Below are positions 1 to 4,464 of a DNA stretch of 5,320 bases, one piece after another (positions within the stretch are counted from its first letter, which is position 1; each line of letters begins with the position of its first letter). Below the pieces are notes generated by a model. That model had not been told where the DNA came from, did no database searches, and saw nothing but the letters and a program-made list of their open reading frames with translations. Made by a program: the position numbers and the translations under genes. The stretch lies in assembly GCA_910579485.1 (NCBI GenBank), contig CAJTVO010000110.1:1-5320 (forward strand). Reading direction: 5' to 3'. This stretch comes from an uncultured Oscillospiraceae bacterium (lineage in GTDB: Bacteria; Bacillota; Clostridia; Oscillospirales; Oscillospiraceae).

Positions 1-470
1 ACCGGCCTCTCCGAGCGCAGCAGAGGGTAGCACACCGCCCAGCCGAAGGCGATGCACCTGATGGCCAGCAGAGCTGCCCACAAGCTGCCACGGCCCGCTC
101 CAACGATCAGCAGCACCATCGCCGCGATCAGGCACCCAGCGGTCAGCCCCACAAAGAGCCACCACCGCCAGCCGCTGTTTTTTCGCCGGGCGGTCTCGGC
201 GTAGACTACGGTATCCACCACCACGCTCTCTACCTCCGGGGGCACCGGGGAGGGTGCTTCCTCCCGCTCACCGGCCAGGAGCTCGGAGACGCTGACCTCC
301 AGGGCCGCCGCCAGCTCCCGCAGGAGGGTGATGTCCGGATAGCTCACGGACCGCTCCCACTTGCTGACGGCCTTGTCGGTGATCCCCACCCTCTCCGCCA
401 GCTGCTGCTGGGTGAGCCCTAGGGCCAGCCTACGGTCCCGGATGAACAGGCCGATCTTGTTTTCTTCCAT
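1..470 (-). CDS. XRE-family transcriptional regulator with membrane-spanning C-terminus (partial)
   Basis: Reading leftward from the ATG at 470-468, the frame stays open for 156 codons to the window edge, so the C-terminus is missing. Residues about 6-62 are a classic Cro/C1-type helix-turn-helix: the LTQQQLAERVGI helix-turn, then TDKAVSKWERSVSYPDI and the LRELAAALEVSVSELLAGE end helix. An acidic, Pro-rich linker (about 66-90) follows, then two hydrophobic stretches at about 103-125 and 130-150 after a Trp/Arg-rich WRWW entry. This suggests a DNA-binding protein anchored in the cytoplasmic membrane, a common layout in clostridia. A ribosome binding site, AGAGGTG, lies 5 nt before the ATG (476-482) and fixes the start. 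The gene has its own promoter behind trmD. The HTH assignment is firm; the regulated genes and the signal are unknown. Confidence 0.88.
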   Translation of the reverse strand, partial: MEENKIGLFIRDRRLALGLTQQQLAERVGITDKAVSKWERSVSYPDITLLRELAAALEVSVSELLAGEREEAPSPVPPEVESVVVDTVVYAETARRKNSGWRWWLFVGLTAGCLIAAMVLLIVGAGRGSLWAALLAIRCIAFGWAVCYPLLRSERP

Positions 471-538
471 ATCCGCACCTCTTTCTTATTTGCGCCATTA
501 AAAGCGAGATAAATATTTCTGGCCCGGTATAATGATCA

Positions 539-571
539 GGCGGTTATCTGCAACAGATAACCGCCTTTTTT
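539..571 (+). terminator. Perfect 12-bp inverted repeat with T6 tail (terminator-shaped; possible operator)
   Basis: Arms GGCGGTTATCTG (539-550) and its exact complement (554-565) flank a 3-nt loop, and six T follow at 566-571. On the plus strand this has the form of an intrinsic terminator, yet no plus-strand gene lies upstream in the window; both flanking genes run leftward. On the minus strand it lies in the predicted 5' leader of the XRE gene, without a U-tract after it. It may therefore block antisense transcription, act as a leader hairpin, or be a DNA operator, for example for the adjacent XRE regulator. The structure is directly visible; its role is inference. Confidence 0.5.
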
Positions 572-596
572 GCGTATTCGCGGAGCCGGTAGGACC

Positions 597-625
597 ATTG
601 TAGAGATGATCTGCCGGAAAGTCAA
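597..625 (-). promoter_or_regulatory. Sigma-A-type promoter for the XRE regulator gene
   Basis: On the minus strand a -35 box TTGACT (625-620) is separated by exactly 17 nt from a -10 box TACAAT (602-597). Each matches five of six consensus bases. The -35 begins 3 nt after the trmD stop. Transcription would begin near 590 and give a leader of about 120 nt containing the inverted repeat at 539-565, before the XRE start at 470. This makes the XRE gene independent of, though possibly also read through from, the rimM-trmD unit. Confidence 0.75.
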
Positions 626-628
626 CCG

Positions 629-1429
629 CTAATCGGTCGAACCGCCGGGTAAACCGGTGGTCGAGGGCTCCTGTTTCTCCCGTTTCAGCTCCTCGTAGAC
701 CTCCGACAGCAGCCGCCGGTCCTGCTTGGTCCCCATGAAGTCAGCCTCCCGGAACATGTCCGGCCTGCGCCGCAGGGTGCGGAGCATGGACTGCCGCTTC
801 CGCCAGAGGGCCACGTTGGCGTGGTGCCCGCTGAGGAGGACGTCCGGCACCCGCCGCCCGTGCCACTCCTCCGGGCGGCTGTACTGGGGGTACTCCAGCA
901 GGCCGTTCCAGTGGCTCTCGTCCTCGTAGCAGGAGGCCTCGGGCAGCACGCCCGGCACCATCCGGCACACCGCGTCCGCCACCGCCATGGCGGGGAGCTC
1001 CCCGCCGGTGAGGACGAAGTCCCCCATGGATATCTCCTCGTCCACGCACTCCTCCAGGAATCGCTCGTCCACGCCCTCGTAGTGTCCGCAGACCAGAATG
1101 AGGTGGTCGTAGTCCGCCAGCAGCTGCCGGGCCTTGGCCTGGCAGAAGGTGGCCCCGCAGGGGGAGAGATAGATGGTGCGGGTCTTCCCCGTGCCGTAAT
1201 TGGCCCGGATATAGGCCCAGCAGCGGTATAGCGGGTCCGCCTGCATGACGGCCCCCCGGCCTCCGCCGTAGGGATAGTCGTCCACCTGCTTCTGCTTGTT
1301 GACGGTAAAATCCCGAATCTGGTGGGCCCGGATGCGGATGAACCCCCGCTCCTGGGCCCGGCCCAGGATGGACTCGTTCATCATATCCCCCACCGTGTCG
1401 GGGAACAGCGTCATGATGTCAATTCTCAT
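629..1429 (-). CDS. trmD: tRNA (guanine-N1)-methyltransferase TrmD
   Basis: TrmD transfers a methyl group from S-adenosylmethionine to N1 of G37, next to the anticodon, in tRNAs reading CNN/Pro-type codons, and so prevents +1 frameshifting; it is a cytoplasmic homodimer. The 266-residue length is normal. Visible family hallmarks are MRIDIMTLFP at the N-terminus, RDF at 39-41, VDDYPYGGGRG at 49-59, the SAM-binding trefoil-knot segments YLSPCG (87-92), LVCGHYEGVDERF (112-124) and EEISMGDFVLTGGELPAM (131-148), then GLLEYPQYSRP (176-186) and PDVLLSGHHANV (195-206). By alignment from memory with E. coli TrmD, Arg156 and Asp170 correspond to the catalytic Arg154 and Asp169. Compared with E. coli the catalytic segment is one residue longer (ESHWN), a form I recall from clostridia. 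The ATG overlaps the end of rimM by 11 nt, which suggests translational coupling; a GGAGGG lies 11 nt upstream inside rimM. The last roughly 15 residues are a Gly/Ser/Thr-rich tail outside the conserved fold. Confidence 0.97.
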   Translation of the reverse strand: MRIDIMTLFPDTVGDMMNESILGRAQERGFIRIRAHQIRDFTVNKQKQVDDYPYGGGRGAVMQADPLYRCWAYIRANYGTGKTRTIYLSPCGATFCQAKARQLLADYDHLILVCGHYEGVDERFLEECVDEEISMGDFVLTGGELPAMAVADAVCRMVPGVLPEASCYEDESHWNGLLEYPQYSRPEEWHGRRVPDVLLSGHHANVALWRKRQSMLRTLRRRPDMFREADFMGTKQDRRLLSEVYEELKREKQEPSTTGLPGGSTD

Positions 1430-1925
1430 GGATCCCCAGGCCCTCCATCATATGGACGTCCACCGTGCCCGCCGCCATGTCGATCCCGGCAATGAAGGCC
1501 GGCACGGCGGGGATCAGGAACTCGTCCCGCCCGCCCCGGAGCACGTAGATCTTGTGGGCGGGATAGGAGAGGACCTCCTCCAGCTTTCCCAGCGCCTCCC
1601 CGGTCTCCGCGTCCCGGGCGGCGAGTCCAAGGAGCTCCTCGTCAAAATATGCCCCCTCCGGCAGGGGCACGTCCTCCCGGCGGATCTTCACCCGGCAGCC
1701 CTTCAGGGCCAGGGCGGCGTCCATGTCTTCCACGCCCTCCAGCTTGGCCAGCAGGCAGCCCTTGTGGACCCGGCTGGCGGTACAGGTATAGGGCTCCCCG
1801 CCGATGAAGAGGGTCCTGCACTCCGCCAGCTGTTCCGCCTCCACGCCCATGGGCAGGAGCTTGACCTCCCCCCGGATGCCGTGGGTGTTGACGATCTGAC
1901 CGGCGCTGATCATAGAAAGTTCCAT
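1419..1925 (-). CDS. rimM: Ribosome maturation factor RimM (16S rRNA processing protein)
   Basis: RimM binds ribosomal protein uS19 in the assembling 30S head and is needed for efficient 16S rRNA processing; it is cytoplasmic. The 168-residue length is typical. The N-terminal beta-barrel domain shows the signature GQIVNTHGIRGEVKLLP (9-25) and GCLLAKLEGVEDMDAA (56-71), ending in the ALKGCRVKI strand. The C-terminal PRC-barrel domain runs from about 93 (YFDEELLGLAA) through EFLIPAVPAFIAGID (135-149) to GTVDVHMMEGL (153-163). The ATG at 1925 is chosen over an in-frame ATG four codons later because a strong AGGAGGAGG run ends 5 nt upstream (from 1931). It follows the BTAD regulator gene by 18 nt and overlaps trmD by 11 nt, so the three are very probably cotranscribed. 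The usual companions rpsP and the KH-domain gene are not upstream. Confidence 0.96.
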   Translation of the reverse strand: MELSMISAGQIVNTHGIRGEVKLLPMGVEAEQLAECRTLFIGGEPYTCTASRVHKGCLLAKLEGVEDMDAALALKGCRVKIRREDVPLPEGAYFDEELLGLAARDAETGEALGKLEEVLSYPAHKIYVLRGGRDEFLIPAVPAFIAGIDMAAGTVDVHMMEGLGIHEN

Positions 1926-1943
1926 TGCGGCCTCCTCCTCCCC

Positions 1944-3161
1944 TTACGCCAGGACGGCGTCCACCGCCCGGATGCTGGTGCGCAGCAGCAGGGGGCATCG
2001 GGGATATTTTTCCGTAAAATTCGCCAAAATGCGGTCCAGAGCCAGCTGTCCCTTCTCCGGGCTGGGGGCGGGGAGCAGCAGCAGGTACTGGCTGGCGCTG
2101 TACTGGGTGACCACGTCCCCCCGGCGGAGGGTGGCCTGGATGCAGTCCTCCAGCTGTTCCATATAGCCGCTCAGCAGCCGCAGGGGCGCCGTGGACCCGT
2201 CCCGCATGGAGGCGGAGATCATCCCCAGGTTCACGCTCCGGCCGGAGCGGGCGATGGACCGGGCCTCCAGGTTGTAGATGTCCGTAAAGACCTCCGGCTC
2301 GCAGAAGAAAGCCCCGGTCAGCCGCTCCTCCCGGAGCAGGAGGCGGCTGATGGCCGCCAGGTCCTCGGTATCCGCCTGGGGCCCCCGGCTGCAGGCACGG
2401 CTGATCTCCTGGTAGAGCTCGGTGATCTCCGCCGTGGGCGTAACGCCCAGCTGGGTGTAGAAGAGGTTATACATCCGCTTGTAGCGCTCCAGGGCCTGCC
2501 GGGCCTGACCGGTCCGGACCAGGCTGCGGATCAAATAGTAATGGAAGCTCTCCTCATAGCCGTCCACCTGGATGGCCCGGCCGCATACATTGATAACGTC
2601 CTCCCACCGCTCCTGGGCGGCGAGGAGGCCCACGGTGGTCTGGACCAGGCGCACGTACATCGTATGGTAGTGGTCCGCCAGAGGCCGGACCCAGCTCTCC
2701 CCCATGGCCTTGGAGAGGAAGTCGTTGCGGTAGAGGGCCAGGGCGCTCATGCAGGTCTCCAGGCGCTCCTCCGGAAGGAGCCAGGCGGTCCCCGCACGCT
2801 GGCAGGCCAGCTCAAAGAGCTCCATATCCATCTGGATGGGCACCCCGGCATTCCAGGCGTAGGACCCCCGGGTGACCAGGATCATGTCCCTGCTCTCCGG
2901 CAGGCCCAGCTCCTCCAGCAGCTCCCGCACCCGGTAGACCAGGGTCTTGAGGGCCCCCTGGGGGCTCTTCCCCTGCTCGCCGGGGTAGAAGAGGTTGATG
3001 AGCTCGTCCACAGGGATGGCCCGGTTGCGGAAGACGATGAGGTAAGCCAGCAGCATCCAGGGTTTTTTCAGGTGATAGTTGGCGTCTCCGATGGTCTTGT
3101 CGCCATAGGTGAGAGAGCATCCGCCCAACATGCGGATCTTGAGGATCGGCTTGGAACTCAC
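1944..3161 (-). CDS. BTAD/SARP-type transcriptional regulator with degenerate GGDEF-like C-terminus
   Basis: A 405-residue cytoplasmic protein in three parts. Residues about 7-105 fit an OmpR/SARP-type winged helix (KIRMLGGCSL, the LLAYLIVF helix, ALKTLVYRVRELLEEL recognition region, then a YAWN hairpin). Residues about 110-255 fit a bacterial transcriptional activator domain of TPR-like helices: MDMELFELAC, ALALYRNDFL, W/H/Y-rich helices, RWEDVINVCGRAIQVDGYEESFHYYLI, RQALERYKRMYNLFYTQLGV and PTAEITELY. Residues about 280-405 resemble a nucleotide-cyclase GGDEF fold: LRRGDVVTQY then LLLLPAPSPEKGQLALDRI match the segments around the active loop, but the GGDEF site reads SASQY (355-359), so cyclase activity is not expected. 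The start is GTG, with TGA three codons upstream in frame; GAAGGGA lies about 12 nt upstream, a longish spacing. It leads the rimM-trmD unit and is divergent from the lipoprotein operon, its likeliest target. The first two domains are confident, the third moderate; the ligand is unknown. Confidence 0.88.
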   Translation of the reverse strand: MSSKPILKIRMLGGCSLTYGDKTIGDANYHLKKPWMLLAYLIVFRNRAIPVDELINLFYPGEQGKSPQGALKTLVYRVRELLEELGLPESRDMILVTRGSYAWNAGVPIQMDMELFELACQRAGTAWLLPEERLETCMSALALYRNDFLSKAMGESWVRPLADHYHTMYVRLVQTTVGLLAAQERWEDVINVCGRAIQVDGYEESFHYYLIRSLVRTGQARQALERYKRMYNLFYTQLGVTPTAEITELYQEISRACSRGPQADTEDLAAISRLLLREERLTGAFFCEPEVFTDIYNLEARSIARSGRSVNLGMISASMRDGSTAPLRLLSGYMEQLEDCIQATLRRGDVVTQYSASQYLLLLPAPSPEKGQLALDRILANFTEKYPRCPLLLRTSIRAVDAVLA

Positions 3162-3188
3162 GGCGCGTCACGTCCCTTCTCTTTTGCC

Positions 3189-3215
3189 GCCGGAGCGGCG
3201 GCTCCGGCATTTTTT
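3189..3215 (+). terminator. GC-rich 8-bp hairpin with T6 tail in the regulator's 5' leader
   Basis: Arms GCCGGAGC (3189-3196) and GCTCCGGC (3201-3208) pair perfectly around a GGCG loop and are followed by A and six T (3210-3215) on the plus strand. It has terminator form for rightward transcription, but no rightward gene precedes it. It could stop antisense transcripts before they reach the divergent rightward promoter. On the minus strand it would sit at the very 5' end of the regulator mRNA (predicted start near 3211), where hairpins can stabilise mRNA. The structure is clear; its role is inference. Confidence 0.5.
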
Positions 3216-3217
3216 CT

Positions 3218-3246
3218 ATTATGACATAATTCAGGGAAAAAAGCAA
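3218..3246 (-). promoter_or_regulatory. Probable promoter of the regulator-rimM-trmD unit
   Basis: On the minus strand TTGCTT (3246-3241) and CATAAT (3223-3218) are spaced by 17 nt. The -10 matches five of six consensus bases; the -35 keeps only the TTG core. The predicted start near 3211 gives a leader of about 50 nt that begins with an A-run and the hairpin at 3189-3208. It is the best leftward candidate in the divergent region. Confidence 0.55.
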
Positions 3247-3332
3247 TTACCGAAAATCGCGGGCCAGGGAAATCCGTTTCGCGCCCGCCCCTTGAAGCGC
3301 GGTAAAAATAAACTGCAAATGAAAATCCCCCC

Positions 3333-3361
3333 TTGACAAATTTCCCCGCCTATGATATATT
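3333..3361 (+). promoter_or_regulatory. Sigma-A-type promoter for the lipoprotein-GspF operon
   Basis: A perfect -35 box TTGACA (3333-3338) is followed after 17 nt by TATATT (3356-3361), a five-of-six -10 match. The predicted start near 3368 leaves a 5' leader of about 92 nt. The A/T-rich -10 region stands out in a G/C-rich chromosome. The -35 is about 86 bp from that of the leftward promoter, so one bound regulator could affect both. Confidence 0.8.
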
Positions 3362-3395
3362 GTCCATAACATGGGTGTTTTTGATGAAGACCGCA

Positions 3396-3413
3396 GGTCA
3401 CATCCATGTGACC
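3396..3413 (+). repeat. 18-bp inverted repeat in the lipoprotein operon leader
   Basis: GGTCACAT (3396-3403) and ATGTGACC (3406-3413) are exact complements around a 2-nt centre. It lies about 28-45 nt downstream of the predicted transcription start. The near-zero centre suits a dimeric repressor site on DNA; as RNA it would form a 7-bp stem with a 4-nt loop. There is no T-tract, so it is not a terminator. The binding protein is unknown. Confidence 0.5.
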
Positions 3414-3441
3414 ACCGCGCGAAACCAAAACAATTCATTTT

Positions 3442-3450
3442 AGGATGGTG
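3442..3450 (+). promoter_or_regulatory. Ribosome binding site that fixes the lipoprotein start
   Basis: AGGATGGTG, close to AGGAGGTG with one extra base, lies 10 nt before the ATG at 3461. The earlier in-frame ATG at 3371 is only a few nt after the predicted transcription start and has no room for such a site. This supports 3461 as the true start. Confidence 0.65.
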
Positions 3451-3460
3451 TGATGCAACA

Positions 3461-4444
3461 ATGAAGAAAAGATGGATCAGTGCTCTGCTGGCCCTGACGC
3501 TGCTGCTTGGCATCGCCTGCGGCTGCGCCGCTCCCGCCGGCGGCGAAGAGGCGGAATTGGGCGTCGTGCTGGAGGATATGGGCGTGCCCCTGGCGGGCCT
3601 CCCCCCTGTCGGCATCGTGCTCAATCCCTCCGCTTCCGGTACCGCCGTGCAGAAAAACGACTACGCCGAGATCGACTACTCCAATGCCAAGGACGGCTAC
3701 GTGATGGTCAAGTGGAAAGGCAGCAGTTCTACGAAGGTGAAGGTCCTGGTGTGGGGGCCCGACTGTACCAGTCAGTCGGATGCGTATCATTATTTCCTCC
3801 GCACCGATGGCGACTACGACGTGCTCCCCCTGTCCGATGGCAACGGCAAGTACAAGGTCACAGTGTGGAAGCATGTCGGCGAGCCTTCCAAGTACTCCCA
3901 GGTACTGTCCGCCAGCCTCGAGGTAACGCTTACTGACCAGTTCGCCCCCTTTCTGCGTCCCAACCAGTACGTGAACTACTCCGAGGACTCCGCCATTATC
4001 CCCAAGGCCCAGGAGATCATCGAGAACGCCGGGGCCGAGGACAATCTGTCCAAGGTGGGCGCGATCTATGAATGGGTGGTCACCAACCTGACCTATGACC
4101 ATGAAAAAGCCAAGAACGTTAAGACGGACTACCTGCCCGACGTGGACAAGGTCATGGAGGAGAAGAAGGGCATCTGCTGGGATTACGCCTCCCTGATGGC
4201 CGCCATGCTCCGCAGCCAGGGCGTGCCCGTGAAGCTGGTGGTAGGCTATACCAGCCGTGGCGAGTACCATGCGTGGATCAACGTGTGGAGCGAAGAAGGC
4301 GGCTGGGTGGAAGGCATGATCTACTTCGACGGCAAGGTCTGGAAGCTGATGGACCCCACCTTCGCCTCCAGCGGCAAGCAGACCAACTCGATCATGAAAT
4401 TCATCAACGACAGCAACAACTATAAGGAAAAATACTTCTATTGA
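3461..4444 (+). CDS. Transglutaminase-like (papain-fold) domain lipoprotein
   Basis: A 327-residue exported protein. The N-terminus is a signal peptide (MKKRW, hydrophobic residues 7-19) ending in GIAC or ACGC; Cys20 or Cys22 would carry the lipid and anchor it outside the cytoplasmic membrane. Both sites are imperfect lipoboxes but fit the broader pattern. Residues about 45-160 are beta-rich (AEIDYS, GYVMVKWKG, KVKVLVWG, KYKVTVWKH), probably an Ig-like or bacterial adhesion-type domain. The C-terminal domain has the transglutaminase-core triad: Cys239 in KGICWDYASLMAAMLRSQGVP-type context, His270 in EYHAWINVW, Asp298 in LMDPTFA. Family members act as proteases, peptide or isopeptide transferases, and a structural role is also possible; the substrate is not evident. 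The start at 3461 is preferred over 3371 because the signal peptide begins there and the upstream 30 codons are polar and unlike a signal sequence. It is the first gene of an operon and is followed after 20 nt by a GspF/PilC gene. Confidence 0.9.
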   Translation: MKKRWISALLALTLLLGIACGCAAPAGGEEAELGVVLEDMGVPLAGLPPVGIVLNPSASGTAVQKNDYAEIDYSNAKDGYVMVKWKGSSSTKVKVLVWGPDCTSQSDAYHYFLRTDGDYDVLPLSDGNGKYKVTVWKHVGEPSKYSQVLSASLEVTLTDQFAPFLRPNQYVNYSEDSAIIPKAQEIIENAGAEDNLSKVGAIYEWVVTNLTYDHEKAKNVKTDYLPDVDKVMEEKKGICWDYASLMAAMLRSQGVPVKLVVGYTSRGEYHAWINVWSEEGGWVEGMIYFDGKVWKLMDPTFASSGKQTNSIMKFINDSNNYKEKYFY

Positions 4445-4451
4445 TCGCTTC

Positions 4452-4458
4452 GGAGGAG
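4452..4458 (+). promoter_or_regulatory. Strong ribosome binding site of the GspF-family gene
   Basis: GGAGGAG lies 6 nt before the ATG at 4465 and is the strongest site on the plus strand. It fixes the start of the secretion gene and indicates high independent initiation in the second position of the operon. Confidence 0.8.
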
Positions 4459-4464
4459 TTACAT

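Larger units (their letters stand above)
471..628. other. Non-coding region between trmD and the XRE gene
   Basis: These 158 nt hold the leftward promoter (597-625), the 12-bp inverted repeat (539-565) and the XRE ribosome binding site (476-482). No small coding frame with a start and ribosome binding site was seen. No rplS follows trmD, although it commonly does in bacteria. Confidence 0.7.
3162..3460. other. Divergent regulatory region between the regulator and lipoprotein operons
   Basis: About 300 nt without a gene. From left to right it holds the regulator leader with a hairpin (3189-3208), a leftward promoter (3218-3246), about 85 nt of mixed sequence containing repeated GAAAATC-type words (3252, 3269, 3321), a rightward promoter (3333-3361) and the lipoprotein leader with an 18-bp dyad (3396-3413). 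I did not recognise a known riboswitch class. Confidence 0.7.

Noticed and set aside
528..533. Plus-strand TATAAT that could be a -10 box.
   Set aside because: No acceptable -35 lies 16-18 nt upstream, and it is only 6 nt before the inverted repeat with no rightward gene to serve.
1296..3224. Long plus-strand open frame of 642 codons across trmD, rimM and the regulator gene.
   Set aside because: It is antisense to three well-recognised genes, has low-complexity Gly/Pro/His/Leu-rich composition typical of the complement of G/C-rich codons, and no ribosome binding site.
2812..3246. Minus-strand frame of 144 codons beginning at an ATG-like start inside the regulator promoter region.
   Set aside because: It is out of frame with the BTAD regulator, its start overlaps the -35 side of the promoter, and the translation is a low-complexity shadow.
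3371..3460. Upstream in-frame ATG that would add 30 residues to the lipoprotein.
   Set aside because: It is at the predicted transcription start, lacks a ribosome binding site, and would bury the signal peptide behind a polar segment containing the dyad.
3369..3460. Possible c-di-GMP or other riboswitch in the lipoprotein leader.
   Set aside because: The leader is only about 92 nt, and I could not find the conserved core motifs of the riboswitch classes I know; the dyad is the only clear structure.
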